From assembly GCF_030652775.1 (NCBI RefSeq), contig NZ_JAUSPS010000056.1, forward strand, positions 1 through 64,000: a stretch of DNA of 64,000 bases, in the 5' to 3' direction. Source of the DNA: Acetobacterium sp. Lineage in GTDB: Bacteria; Bacillota; Clostridia; Eubacteriales; Eubacteriaceae. Positions 34,402-44,158 of the stretch are shown in pieces. Numbering within the stretch: position 1 is the first letter of the stretch; every line of letters starts with the position of its first letter. The position numbers and the translations under genes were made by a program. The notes below the pieces were generated by a model. The model had not been told where the DNA came from. It was given only the letters and a program-made list of their open reading frames with translations, and made no database searches.

Positions 34402-36366
34402 ATGAAGAAGTCAATCAACGATTCCGGGCAAAAAGCCCGAATCGACAATCCTCCCAAAGAAAATAAGGGTTTTCTGCCGATGTCAAAAAGTGAGATGCGC
34501 ACTCAGGGTATTGCCCAATGTGATTTTATTCTCGTAACCGGGGATGCCTATGTCGATCACCCCTCTTTTGGGGCGGCCATCATTGGCCGGGTGCTTGAGT
34601 CCCGGGGCTTTTCGGTGGGCATCATCGCCCAACCCAACTGGCAGGAAAACGACGATTTTAACAAGTTGGGAGCCCCCCGCCTGGGCTTTCTGGTCACCGC
34701 CGGTAACCTCGATTCGATGGTGAACCATTTTACGGTGAACAAAAAACGCCGCCGCGAGGACGTCTATGCCCCCGGTGGCCAGGCCGGACTGCGGCCGGAT
34801 CGGGCCACCATCGTTTATTGTGGCAAAATCCGCGAAAATTTCGGGGAGATTCCCCTGATCATCGGCGGCATCGAAGCCAGTTTGCGGCGCTTTGCGCACT
34901 ATGATTACTGGCAGGAAAAGGTCAGACGGCCGATTCTCTTTGATTCGCGAGCCGATCTGCTGGTATACGGCATGGGCGAACTGGCGATACTTGAGATTGC
35001 TGAAGGCCTGAACGCCGGAATCCCGGTGGCACAACTGACCCATATCAAGGGAACAGCGGTAATCAGCCGGGAACCAGAAGTCGGTGATGCGGTGATGCTG
35101 CCAGCCACCGAAGATGTCATGGTCGATACTCAGACCTATGCCCGAGCTACAGCACTGATTTACCAGAGTAACAATGCCCATGATCCGCAGACGTATCTGC
35201 AACCCACCGGTAACCGTTACCTGCAACAGAACCCGCCTCAGCAGCCGCTTTCTCAGGCCGAGTTTGATGCCCTTTATGATCTGCCCTTTAGCTACCGCTG
35301 GCATCCCGCCTATGATCAGGTGGGGGGCGTGCCGGGGCTTAACGAAGTGAAATTCAGCATCACCGCCAACCGTGGCTGTTATGGAAATTGTACTTTTTGC
35401 GCTCTGGCCATTCACCAGGGTAAATATGTCCAGATGCGGAGCCGCGATTCGATTGTCCGGGAAGCCGGACGGATGTCAAAAGATCCGGATTTTAAAGGCT
35501 ATATCCACGATATTGGCGGACCCACCGCTAATTTTTCGCATCTGGCCTGTAAAAAGCAGGAAACCCGAGGCTATTGCCAGGATCGCGAATGTCTGGCGCC
35601 GGAACCCTGTAAAAACATCGATGCCAGCCATAAGCCTTATCTGGAGACCCTCCGAGCGGTTCGGAAACTGCCGGGAATCAAAAAAGTTTTTATCCGCTCG
35701 GGAATTCGTTATGATTATCTGGCGCTGGATAAGGACAAAGCTTTTTTCCGGGAACTGGTCGAGCATCATATCAGCGGGCAGTTACGGGTCGCCCCGGAAC
35801 ATGTGTCCGATGAGGTGCTGCGGCATATGGGCAAACCGGCCTTTAAGGTCTATGAAAAATTTGCCCGCAATTTCAAACAGATTGACGAACAACTGGGGAA
35901 AAACCAGTTTGTCTTGCCCTACTTCATCACCGGTCACCCTGGCTGCAGTCTTCAGGATGCGGTCAAATTAGCTGAATATATCCGGGATATGGGCTTTTTC
36001 CCGGAACAGGTTCAGGATTTTTATCCCACCCCGGGATCGGTCGCCACGGCGATGTATCACACCGGGGTCAATCCCCTGACGATGGAAGCGGTTTATGTGC
36101 CCAAGGGTCGCGAAAAAAACATGCAACGAGCCCTGGTTCAGTATAATAAGCGGGAAAACTATCTACTGGTTCATGAGGCACTGACCAAAGCCTATCGGGA
36201 AGACCTGATCGGGACGGGAAAAAAAGCACTGATTCCGGCCAAAGTCAAAAGTGCCGATCATCAGGCCCCTAAGTCTAATAAAACCAGTAAAACTAAACAA
36301 CCAAATAAAACCAGATCAGCCAAGTCAGTGCCAGCGAAGCAGTCAAAAAATAAACCAAAAAGATAA
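34402..36366 (+). CDS. ygiQ: YgiQ-family radical SAM protein
   Basis: A 654-residue radical SAM enzyme. N-terminal domain about 20-290 with GDAYVDHPSFGAAIIGR; radical SAM centre CYGNCTFC near 328-335 binds the [4Fe-4S] cluster and SAM. The C-terminal 50 residues are a lysine-rich, disordered tail. The substrate of the YgiQ family is not established. AAAGGG precedes the ATG. It is followed 15 bases later by a DtxR regulator, and all three genes through rlmD may share a transcript. Confidence 0.93.
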   Translation: MKKSINDSGQKARIDNPPKENKGFLPMSKSEMRTQGIAQCDFILVTGDAYVDHPSFGAAIIGRVLESRGFSVGIIAQPNWQENDDFNKLGAPRLGFLVTAGNLDSMVNHFTVNKKRRREDVYAPGGQAGLRPDRATIVYCGKIRENFGEIPLIIGGIEASLRRFAHYDYWQEKVRRPILFDSRADLLVYGMGELAILEIAEGLNAGIPVAQLTHIKGTAVISREPEVGDAVMLPATEDVMVDTQTYARATALIYQSNNAHDPQTYLQPTGNRYLQQNPPQQPLSQAEFDALYDLPFSYRWHPAYDQVGGVPGLNEVKFSITANRGCYGNCTFCALAIHQGKYVQMRSRDSIVREAGRMSKDPDFKGYIHDIGGPTANFSHLACKKQETRGYCQDRECLAPEPCKNIDASHKPYLETLRAVRKLPGIKKVFIRSGIRYDYLALDKDKAFFRELVEHHISGQLRVAPEHVSDEVLRHMGKPAFKVYEKFARNFKQIDEQLGKNQFVLPYFITGHPGCSLQDAVKLAEYIRDMGFFPEQVQDFYPTPGSVATAMYHTGVNPLTMEAVYVPKGREKNMQRALVQYNKRENYLLVHEALTKAYREDLIGTGKKALIPAKVKSADHQAPKSNKTSKTKQPNKTRSAKSVPAKQSKNKPKR

Positions 36367-36380
36367 AAGCAGAGGTAAAA

Positions 36381-36755
36381 ATGGAAAAAAAATTAACTGA
36401 ATCCATTGAGGATTATATCGAAACCATTTATCTGGAGAGTCAAAAACATGGTAAAGGCGTGCGGATTACCGACGTTGCCCTGGAACTTAAGGTCAGCAAG
36501 GCCAGCGCCAATGATGCGGTTCGTAAACTCAAAGAGTTGGGTTATGTAGAACATGAACGCTACGGCCAGATCTATCTCACCGAAATCGGTACAAACCGGG
36601 CGGTGAAGGTCTATGAAAAGCACCGGCTGATCACAGAGTTTCTGGTTCGGGCGCTGGATGTGTCACTACCCAATGCCGAGAAGGATGCCTGCGGCATTGA
36701 ACATATTATCTCAGAAGAAACCTTCGATAAAATGAAGGCCTATCTCAATCAATAA
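36381..36755 (+). CDS. DtxR-family metal-dependent repressor
   Basis: A 124-residue protein: winged helix with RITDVALELKVSKASANDAVRKL near 24-47, then the dimerisation and metal-binding domain with EKHRLITEFLV and DACGIEHIIS. The Cys-Gly-Ile-Glu-His set matches the Cys/Glu/His metal site of DtxR rather than the Glu-rich site of Bacillus MntR, so iron is the more likely ligand (inference). It lacks the SH3-like third domain. The metal transporter it controls is not in this window. Confidence 0.9.
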   Translation: MEKKLTESIEDYIETIYLESQKHGKGVRITDVALELKVSKASANDAVRKLKELGYVEHERYGQIYLTEIGTNRAVKVYEKHRLITEFLVRALDVSLPNAEKDACGIEHIISEETFDKMKAYLNQ

Positions 36756-36781
36756 AAAATAAGAAAATTAAGGAAGTAAGA

Positions 36782-38143
36782 ATGAACGAAACAAGCAACC
36801 AGATTAAAGTTGGCGAGAAGTATACGATGGAATTAATGGATATTACCCATAGCGGGGAAGGGGTCGGGCGACTGGAAAACATGATCGTCTTTGTTGAAGG
36901 CGGCCTCCCTGGGGACGTCGTGGAAGTTGAAATCAAGAATGTTAAAAAAACCTATGCCCAAGCGAAACTGCTGTCAATCACAGAAGCCTCAGCGGAACGG
37001 GTCACTCCGGAATGTCCATATTTTGAGCAATGCGGGGGGTGCCAGATCCTGCATATGAGTTATGCCGGTCAATTGCGGGTTAAATCAAAAATGGTCAAGG
37101 ATGCGCTCCAGCGGATTGGCGGACTCAAAGAAATTGAAGTGGCGCCGATCATCGGCATGGAAGATCCGAAACGTTATCGAAATAAGGCGCAATTTAAACT
37201 GGACAACAAAGGGATGGGTTTTTATGCTAAAAAATCCCATAACCTGGTTCACATCCAGGATTGTCTGAACCAACCGGAATCGGCCGCTGATGCGATCAAA
37301 ACCATCAACGCCCTGATTCAGGAACTGAATTTAAGCATCTATGATGAACGCACCCATAAAGGTTATGTCCGGGGCGTGCTCCAGCGCACCAATCTGCAGG
37401 GCGAAAACATGATCACCCTGATCATTAACGGCAAGGATTTAAGCCAGCGCCAGGCGATTGTGGAAGGAATTCTGGCCGGAATTCCCAATGTCAAAAGCAT
37501 TTATGTCAATATCAATCGGGAAAAAGGCAATGTTATTTTGGGCAAAAAAAGTCTCTGTGTCCACGGCGCCGCCCGTCTGGTCGAACAGATTGGCGATCTG
37601 AGTTTTTCGATCTCACCCAACTCCTTCTTCCAGGTTAATTCCAAACAGACCATCAAGCTCTATGATACCATCAAAACCTTTGCTAACCTGACCGGCAGCG
37701 AAACGGTCTTTGATCTCTATTGCGGCACTGGCACCATTGGTCTTTATCTGGCTGCTCAGGCCAAACAGGTCATTGGAATTGAAAGCGTCGGCGATGCCAT
37801 TCTCGATGCCCGGGAAAATGCCGGACTCAATCAGATTGAAAATGCCAGCTTCCATCTCGGTCGGGCTGAAGATGAAATGCTCAAGATCATCAAAGAAGAA
37901 AGCATCAAACCGGATCTAATCATTCTCGATCCGCCGCGTAAAGGCTGTGAAGAAACCTTGCTGGCGACGATTATTGAACTGGGCACTCCCCGGGTCATTT
38001 ATGTATCCTGCAACCCCTCAACCCTGGCTCGCGACCTTAAGTATATGACTGAAGCCGGCTATGCCATCAAAGCGGTTCAACCAGTGGATTTATTCCCGGG
38101 TACTGGCCACGTTGAGACGGTAGTATTGATGTCACGGGTGTAG
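36782..38143 (+). CDS. rlmD: 23S rRNA (uracil-C5)-methyltransferase, RlmD/RumA type
   Basis: Methylates a uracil of 23S rRNA using SAM. N-terminal TRAM domain (about 8-66), then a [4Fe-4S] set CPYFEQCGGCQ near 78-88 with the fourth cysteine in QDCLNQP, SAM loop FDLYCGTGTIG near 304-314, and the catalytic Cys in VSCNPSTLARDL near 410-421. At 453 residues it is normal. GGAAG precedes the ATG. A long imperfect hairpin at 38169-38217 ends the transcript. Confidence 0.94.
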   Translation: MNETSNQIKVGEKYTMELMDITHSGEGVGRLENMIVFVEGGLPGDVVEVEIKNVKKTYAQAKLLSITEASAERVTPECPYFEQCGGCQILHMSYAGQLRVKSKMVKDALQRIGGLKEIEVAPIIGMEDPKRYRNKAQFKLDNKGMGFYAKKSHNLVHIQDCLNQPESAADAIKTINALIQELNLSIYDERTHKGYVRGVLQRTNLQGENMITLIINGKDLSQRQAIVEGILAGIPNVKSIYVNINREKGNVILGKKSLCVHGAARLVEQIGDLSFSISPNSFFQVNSKQTIKLYDTIKTFANLTGSETVFDLYCGTGTIGLYLAAQAKQVIGIESVGDAILDARENAGLNQIENASFHLGRAEDEMLKIIKEESIKPDLIILDPPRKGCEETLLATIIELGTPRVIYVSCNPSTLARDLKYMTEAGYAIKAVQPVDLFPGTGHVETVVLMSRV

Positions 38144-38168
38144 AAATAAAACTAAAAAATGTATAAAA

Positions 38169-38217
38169 TAAGGGGTTCTGCATGTTTTGCTGATTTGCAA
38201 AATGCAGGACCCTTTAT
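38169..38217 (+). terminator. rlmD terminator hairpin
   Basis: GGGTTCTGCAT...TTTTGC pairs imperfectly with GCAAAATGCAGGACCC around TGATTT; the tail is TTTATAAAAT, so termination strength is moderate. Confidence 0.65.
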
Positions 38218-38329
38218 AAAATAGCACTTCACAGAGCAATTTAGATGTCTTTCAGATCTACGTAGATATGGCAAATTATATTTATAGAGGTTTATTTATT
38301 GGATTTTATGAAAAAGGGGTGATGAGAGA

Positions 38330-39286
38330 ATGGAATATAAAAAGCTATTGGATCACAGCGACAATTGGCTGAAATATGCGATTCAACTTCACTTGTTCGA
38401 TGAGCCAAAGGACACCCTTGTAGAAATCAGAAATGTAGCATTGGTGGATGATCGTATTCAAAGGTACCTTTCTAGTGTTGCGAATTTTCACGGGAGTCTG
38501 GTGACAAATCATAAAAATCCTGATTTGCCGATCCACAAGCTCATGTTTCTTTTAGATCTCGGATTTGATACGGAAATTCCGGAAATAAAAACGGCCGTTG
38601 ATGAAATTCTTAAGCATCGGGACGAGCACGGCATTTATCAGTCTCTGACAAATGTACCGAAACATTTTGGCGGAGCGGGTGTGGATGTTTATAGCTGGTG
38701 TTTGTGCGATGCCCCACTACTTCTGCTTGCGCTGTTAAAGGCAGGCATGGATTATCGTGAATACATCAAGCCCGGTGTTGACCATCTGGTATCCTTGTGT
38801 CGTGATAACGGCTTCCCGTGCGCCGTTTCCCCGGAGCTTGGCAAATTCCGCGGTCCCGGAAAAAAGGACGATTGCTGCCCATATGCAACGATGATAATGG
38901 CCGATTTATTATCATCCATACCGGAGTATCGGGATTCCCAAGTTGCTCATTCCTGCGTTAATGCACTACTAAGTCTCTGGGAAAACAGCCTTTATCAGCA
39001 TCCGTATGTGTTCTATATGGGGACGGACTTCCGTAAGTTGAAAGCGCCATCGTGCTGGTATGACATTGTCAGCATGGCAGGAGTTCTTAGTAAATACAAA
39101 TTAGTGCATCAAGATCGGCGATTCACGGAAATGATAACCCTGATAAGAAACAAACAGGATAAAGATATATTTTTTACGTCTGAATCGGTGTATATGAAAT
39201 TGAAAGATTGGGATTTTGGGCAAAAAAAAATGCCATCTCCTTATTTGACCTACTTATGCTATCGAATTTTTGAGCGTCTGGAATAA
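38330..39286 (+). CDS. hypothetical protein with alpha/alpha-toroid-like features
   Basis: A soluble 318-residue protein of unknown function. Repeated helical units with VDEILKHRDEHGIYQSL, VDHLVSLCRDNGFPCAVSPE and DDCCPYATMIMADLLSS recall the repeat pattern of prenyltransferase/squalene-cyclase-like toroids, but no catalytic motif is clear. Several cysteines (CLCDAP, DDCCPY) are notable. The ATG has AAAAGGGGTG upstream. It stands alone between two hairpins. Confidence 0.7.
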   Translation: MEYKKLLDHSDNWLKYAIQLHLFDEPKDTLVEIRNVALVDDRIQRYLSSVANFHGSLVTNHKNPDLPIHKLMFLLDLGFDTEIPEIKTAVDEILKHRDEHGIYQSLTNVPKHFGGAGVDVYSWCLCDAPLLLLALLKAGMDYREYIKPGVDHLVSLCRDNGFPCAVSPELGKFRGPGKKDDCCPYATMIMADLLSSIPEYRDSQVAHSCVNALLSLWENSLYQHPYVFYMGTDFRKLKAPSCWYDIVSMAGVLSKYKLVHQDRRFTEMITLIRNKQDKDIFFTSESVYMKLKDWDFGQKKMPSPYLTYLCYRIFERLE

Positions 39287-39368
39287 TGACAGTAAGAAAA
39301 GATTGATAAGTAAGCAATCAGAACTTAAATACTGAATAACTAATCGATTGACATTTAAATTATGTGAT

Positions 39369-39432
39369 AAAAAGGGCGTTTTTTCGTCTGATCCGTTTAA
39401 GCGGGATCGGATCGGAAAAACGTTCTTTTTTA
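39369..39432 (+). terminator. long Rho-independent terminator
   Basis: AAAAAGGGCGTTTTTTCG pairs with CGGAAAAACGTTCTTTTTT, with an inner GATCCG/CGGGATC stem. Confidence 0.75.
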
Positions 39433-39600
39433 AAGTGTTTTTAGAGTATGATTCGGCGTCATAATTTATGATGAAACGGACTATAAATACTGAATTGTTC
39501 GAAATATTAACGGCCAAATCATTTTTTTGTTTAAAATGAATAAATCGGTGTATAAACAACAGGGAATGGACCCTGATTGGGTTTAAATGAAATTGACGTG

Positions 39601-39628
39601 TTGACCGATCTGGTGGTCATACTATTTA
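39601..39628 (+). promoter_or_regulatory. candidate promoter of the che operon
   Basis: TTGACC at 39601-39606, 16 bases, TATTTA at 39623-39628, about 95 bases before cheA. Confidence 0.4.
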
Positions 39629-39722
39629 GGCTATTTAAGTTGGTGACAAACCGGGCAGGTGTTTTGTGCGGATGAATGATTCAAAATAGTTTCAGAAAAC
39701 CGAAGTACGTGAGGTGAAGAAT

Positions 39723-41840
39723 GTGACAAAAAATTTCGAAAACGAACCGATGATGGAGGTCTACATCTTTGAAACGACCCAGAATCTAGAACAGCTGGAG
39801 CAGGTTATCATTTGCAGCGAAAAAAACGGCGGCTTTAGTCCCGATGATGTCAGCGAGATTTTCCGATTTATGCATACCATCAAGGGATCTTCAGCGATGA
39901 TGTTGTTCAACAACATCGAAAAGGCGGCTCATGCGGTGGAGGATATTTTCTATTTTATCCGGGAGCAAAAACCCGAGGGCTTGGATTTTTCGGCAGTATC
40001 CGATCTGGTGCTGGAGTGTGTGGATTTTATTAAGGCCGAAATTTACAAAATCACCAATAAAAATGAGGCTGATGGTGACCCCACCAAGCTGCTTGATTCC
40101 TTCAACTTATTTCTAAATGAGTTGCGGCGGATCTTTGGGGAAGAAGATCCGCAAAGTCGTGGCCAGCCCCAAAAACAGCAGTACTACATCCCCCAGGAGA
40201 AAAAACAAGGCCCGCCTGCCGATGAAGATCGGTTAAATAAAGAAACCGGGGATGGTTCCTGCTATCAGGTCATTATTCAATATGAAGACGACTGCACGAT
40301 GGAAAACATCCGCGCTTACACCCTGGTGTTTGGTCTGGCTGAGCTGGTTGAAGAGATTTATTATCTACCCGCTGATATTGCCGAAAATCACGATACTGCC
40401 GCCTACATCCGCGAGAATGGCTTTGAAATTTATTTCAAAACCGAGCTGGGCTATGAAGAGATTAAGGCTCATTTTGAAAACGTTATTTATGTCGAACAGC
40501 TGCTGTTTCGGGAAATCGAAGATGAACGACTGGATCCTTTCCGCAGGAGTCAGAACAGGGGACAGCCCCGGGAGACTTTCGTCCTATCGGAACAGGAGAG
40601 CAGTAAGCCGGCCAATCCCAGCCCGGCTTTTTCCGAAGACACCCAGAAAAACAATCCCAGCGCCGCTCAGAAGATGATCAGCGTCAATGTTGATAAGCTC
40701 GATAATCTGATGAATCTGGTGGGGGAACTGATGATCACCGAATCGATGGTGACTCAGTGTCCCGAGGTGGAGATGATCCAGTCGGAAAACTTTCACAAGG
40801 CTTCCATCGAACTCCATAAGATTACGGTGGAGCTCCAGGATATGGTGATGGCGATCCGGATGGTGCCGCTATCGACCACCTTTGTAAAAATGAACCGGAT
40901 CGTCAGGGATATGTGTAAAAAGTTGAACCGTGAGGTGGTGCTGGATCTATCCGGTGAAGAAACCGAAGTGGATAAGAATATCATTGAACACATCTCGGAT
41001 CCGCTGATGCACATTATCCGCAATGCCATTGATCACGGCATCGAAAGCGAGGATGAACGGCTGGCCATGGGCAAGGAAAAAGCTGGCCACATCCTGCTGG
41101 AGGCTAAAAATGTCGGCAGTGATGTCCTGATTGTGATCAAGGATGATGGTCGCGGCCTGAACAAGGCTCGGATCCTCGAGAAAGCCCGACAAAATGACCT
41201 CCTGACCAAACCGGAAGAAGAAATGAGCGATCGAGAGATCTACAAACTGATCCTTCTGCCGGGATTTTCGACAAAAGAAAGCATCACTGAATTTTCTGGT
41301 CGGGGAGTCGGTATGGATGTCGTCACTAAAAATCTGGAAGAGGTGGGGGGCACGGTACTGGTCGATAGCGAAATGAATCGGGGCACCACCATTACCTTGA
41401 AAATTCCGCTGACTCTGGCGATTGTCGAAGGGATGAATATCCGGGTCGGAAAATCCCGCTACACCATCCCGATTACTACCATTTCCGAATCCTTTCGGCC
41501 AGATCAACAAGATTGTCTGATGGATCCGGACAACAATGAAATGGTGATGATCCGGGGACAATGTTTCCCGATCCTGAGACTGCACCAACACTACCACATC
41601 AAAAATGCCGAAACCGATCTGACCAAGGGCATTCTGATTATGGTCGAACAGGAGGAAAAGGTGGTCTGCGTATTTGCCGACGAGCTCTTGGGTCAACAGC
41701 AGGTAGTGGTCAAATCGCTGCCTAATTATGTCAATTCAATGAAGAAAATTCTTGGACTGGCCGGCTGCACCCTCCTCCCCGATGGCAGCATCAGCCTGAT
41801 CATGGATATCAGCGGTCTGACTGGTTTGCGGGTTCAATGA
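39723..41840 (+). CDS. cheA: chemotaxis histidine kinase CheA
   Basis: Central kinase of a chemosensory pathway. The GTG at 39723 lies six bases after GAGGTG and is preferred to the GTG inside that site. An HPt domain with the phosphorylated His 51 in FMHTIKGSSAM is followed by a linker/P2 region (about 110-310), dimerisation helices (NVDKLDNLMNLVGELM), the ATPase with HIIRNAIDHGIES and GRGVGMDVV, and a C-terminal CheW-like domain. It has 706 residues. It heads cheW, an MCP and further signalling genes, with no flagellar genes in view. Confidence 0.95.
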   Translation: MTKNFENEPMMEVYIFETTQNLEQLEQVIICSEKNGGFSPDDVSEIFRFMHTIKGSSAMMLFNNIEKAAHAVEDIFYFIREQKPEGLDFSAVSDLVLECVDFIKAEIYKITNKNEADGDPTKLLDSFNLFLNELRRIFGEEDPQSRGQPQKQQYYIPQEKKQGPPADEDRLNKETGDGSCYQVIIQYEDDCTMENIRAYTLVFGLAELVEEIYYLPADIAENHDTAAYIRENGFEIYFKTELGYEEIKAHFENVIYVEQLLFREIEDERLDPFRRSQNRGQPRETFVLSEQESSKPANPSPAFSEDTQKNNPSAAQKMISVNVDKLDNLMNLVGELMITESMVTQCPEVEMIQSENFHKASIELHKITVELQDMVMAIRMVPLSTTFVKMNRIVRDMCKKLNREVVLDLSGEETEVDKNIIEHISDPLMHIIRNAIDHGIESEDERLAMGKEKAGHILLEAKNVGSDVLIVIKDDGRGLNKARILEKARQNDLLTKPEEEMSDREIYKLILLPGFSTKESITEFSGRGVGMDVVTKNLEEVGGTVLVDSEMNRGTTITLKIPLTLAIVEGMNIRVGKSRYTIPITTISESFRPDQQDCLMDPDNNEMVMIRGQCFPILRLHQHYHIKNAETDLTKGILIMVEQEEKVVCVFADELLGQQQVVVKSLPNYVNSMKKILGLAGCTLLPDGSISLIMDISGLTGLRVQ

Positions 41841-41874
41841 CAGTATTTAATCTGATTTAGATAGGAGTTGTACG

Positions 41875-42396
41875 ATGATCAAAGAAATAGCTGAAGAGCT
41901 TGATCAGGACGACGATCAGCAAGGGATGTATTTAACTTTTGAGCTGGCCAATGAGTATTATGGATTGTGGGTCGGTTATGTTACTGAGATTATCGGCATC
42001 CTGCCGTTTACCGAAGTGCCGGAACTGCCAGCCTATGTCCGGGGGATCTTTAACCTTCGCGGCCGGATTATTCCGTTAATGGATATGCGGCTGCGGTTTC
42101 AAAAGAAATTCGTAAAATATGATGAGCGGTCGTGTGTGATTGTCATCGATGTGGCCGAAAATACTGTCGGATTGATTGTCGACAGTGTCTCCGAGGTGAT
42201 TACCTTTTCCGAAGCGGACATCATTGAACAGCCGATGCTCAGCTCCGGAGTCTCCAACCAGTTTGTCAAAAGCATCGGCAAGGTGGGCAATGAGGTCAAA
42301 CTGCTGCTGGACTGCGACAAATTATTATCCAATCATGAAATTGAAACAATAATAAATGAGAAAGATGAGGGGTACGTAGATGAAATGGTTTTATAA
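41875..42396 (+). CDS. cheW: CheW coupling protein
   Basis: Scaffold linking MCP receptors to CheA. The 173 residues are one CheW domain: [41 protein letters not shown] near 48-67 and [10 protein letters not shown] near 98-107. AGGAGTTGTACG precedes the ATG. It overlaps the MCP gene by 17 bases, which shows coupling of the two. Confidence 0.95.
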   Translation: MIKEIAEELDQDDDQQGMYLTFELANEYYGLWVGYVTEIIGILPFTEVPELPAYVRGIFNLRGRIIPLMDMRLRFQKKFVKYDERSCVIVIDVAENTVGLIVDSVSEVITFSEADIIEQPMLSSGVSNQFVKSIGKVGNEVKLLLDCDKLLSNHEIETIINEKDEGYVDEMVL

Positions 42397-44104
42397 TCTG
42401 AAAATTGGCACAAAATTGATTCTCGGTTTTGTTATAGTCGCATTGATTGCCGGCGGGATTGGGGTGATGGGAGTAATCAACATCAAGACAGTCGACCGCC
42501 AGGATACCTATCTTTATGAAAGAATGACCGTGCCATTTGGCGAACTGATTTATATAACAGAATCGATTAAAGTGATCGGTAATGATATGGATGATATTAT
42601 TTTATCCGGAAATAGTGATGAAATCGCCCGGCTTGAAGCCAGTATCCAGGAACAGAATACAGTGTTTGACACCAATTTGAAGAGTTTTCAGACAACTTTG
42701 GTTTCTGAAGAAGGCGTCAAACTGATGGAAAGCCTTTTTTCTCAAAAAGAAAAGATGGACAAGGCCATAGCTGAAATAATTACCCTGGTCAGACAGGGCA
42801 AGCAGGCTGAAGCCATTGCCCTGATGAAAAACGGCGATTTTGCCAGTGCTGCTGCTCAGATGGATAGCGATTTTGCACGAATAATTGAAATCAAACTCAA
42901 GGTGGCCGCAGAAACTGCCGCCGGTAATACCGCCATTGCCAATTCGTCCACTTTCATGACCATTGTATTAATTGTTATTGGGATGATCCTGTCCATTGTT
43001 TTGGGTATTTTTATTGCTTCAACCATTAAAAAACCCGTTCTTAAAATAGTTGATGCCTCCAAACGCATGGCCGACGGGGATCTGGATGTAACCATTGATA
43101 TTGGTACCAAAGACGAAATGGGTGATCTGGCTAGTGCCTTTAATCGCATGGCCGCCAATATCAATGAGGTGATGGTCAATATCAACGAAGCCACCGAACA
43201 GGTTGCCTCGGGTTCCCGACAGGTTTCTGATTCCAGTATTTCGCTATCGCAGGGTGCCACCGAGCAGGCCAGTTCGATTGAAGAACTGACCGCATCCATC
43301 GAAGAGATTGCTTCCCAGACCCGGCTTAATGCCGAGAATGCTGATCAGGCCAATCAGTTGGCCGAAGATACCAAAGAGAATGCCAGTCAGGGAAACAGCC
43401 GGATGCAGCAGATGCTGGGCTCCATGGAAGATATCAGCGAATCATCCAACAATATCTCTAAGATCATTAAGGTGATTGATGAAATCGCCTTCCAGACCAA
43501 TATTCTGGCTCTTAATGCGGCCGTAGAAGCAGCCAAGGCCGGACAAAACGGCAAAGGTTTCGCCGTGGTTGCGGTAGAAGTCAGAAACCTGGCCGCCCGG
43601 TCAGCCAGTGCGGCCAAAGAAACCACCGCCCTGATTGAAGGCTCGATTAAAAAGGTCGAAGGCGGTACCAAAATCGCCAATGAAACCGCTGCAGCGCTCG
43701 TCCGAATTGTCGATTCCATTGAAAAGGTCTATGGCTTGGTTACCAATATTTCAGTAGCTTCCAATGAACAGGCCATTGGGGTGGAACAGATCAATCAGGG
43801 TATTACGCAGATTGCCAATGTCGTTCAGGCCACCTCGGCTACCTCCCAGGAAACCGCCGCCGCCAGCGAAGAACTGGCCAGTCAGGCGGAAATGCTCAAA
43901 GAGCAGGTAGCCCGCTTTAAATTAAAACGGGGGGGCTTTAGGGGTGCCGAAAGCTATGAAAATATGAGCCCGGAAATGCTGCGGATGTTCGAAAACATGA
44001 AAGAACAGAACCGTCAGACCGTAAAAAAGCGAAGTGACTATGGCGGTCATGTGCCGGCGGCCAAAACCATCATCCTCAGTGATGATGAGTTTGGCAAGTA
44101 CTGA
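42380..44104 (+). CDS. methyl-accepting chemotaxis protein
   Basis: Membrane receptor of 574 residues. A first helix (11-33), a periplasmic-side four-helix-bundle sensor (about 34-190) and a second helix (191-215) are followed by HAMP (about 217-268) and the signalling domain, whose hairpin tip reads [20 protein letters not shown]. The ligand is unknown. It overlaps cheW and so belongs to the same operon. The last 25 residues carry no CheR-docking pentapeptide of the NWETF type. Confidence 0.95.
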   Translation: MKWFYNLKIGTKLILGFVIVALIAGGIGVMGVINIKTVDRQDTYLYERMTVPFGELIYITESIKVIGNDMDDIILSGNSDEIARLEASIQEQNTVFDTNLKSFQTTLVSEEGVKLMESLFSQKEKMDKAIAEIITLVRQGKQAEAIALMKNGDFASAAAQMDSDFARIIEIKLKVAAETAAGNTAIANSSTFMTIVLIVIGMILSIVLGIFIASTIKKPVLKIVDASKRMADGDLDVTIDIGTKDEMGDLASAFNRMAANINEVMVNINEATEQVASGSRQVSDSSISLSQGATEQASSIEELTASIEEIASQTRLNAENADQANQLAEDTKENASQGNSRMQQMLGSMEDISESSNNISKIIKVIDEIAFQTNILALNAAVEAAKAGQNGKGFAVVAVEVRNLAARSASAAKETTALIEGSIKKVEGGTKIANETAAALVRIVDSIEKVYGLVTNISVASNEQAIGVEQINQGITQIANVVQATSATSQETAAASEELASQAEMLKEQVARFKLKRGGFRGAESYENMSPEMLRMFENMKEQNRQTVKKRSDYGGHVPAAKTIILSDDEFGKY

Positions 44105-44158
44105 ACCGCAAATCATGGCACTATTATTATCTAAAATCTATTTGTCTGGAGAAATCTA

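Larger units (their letters stand above)
39287..39722 (+). other. intergenic region before the chemosensory cluster
   Basis: Holds a long terminator hairpin (39369-39432) and a candidate promoter (39601-39628). Nothing else is seen. Confidence 0.5.

Noticed and set aside
34483-35415. 310-codon minus-strand frame
   Set aside because: Antisense to ygiQ, whose radical SAM motif is intact; no start site or known domain.
36381-36755. Manganese regulator MntR
   Set aside because: The metal site reads Cys-x2-Glu-His as in DtxR rather than the Glu-based site of MntR, so only the family name is given.
38169-38217. Riboswitch after rlmD
   Set aside because: It is a single imperfect hairpin located at a gene end and lacks conserved riboswitch blocks.
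40947-41696. 249-codon minus-strand frame
   Set aside because: Antisense to the CheA ATPase region.
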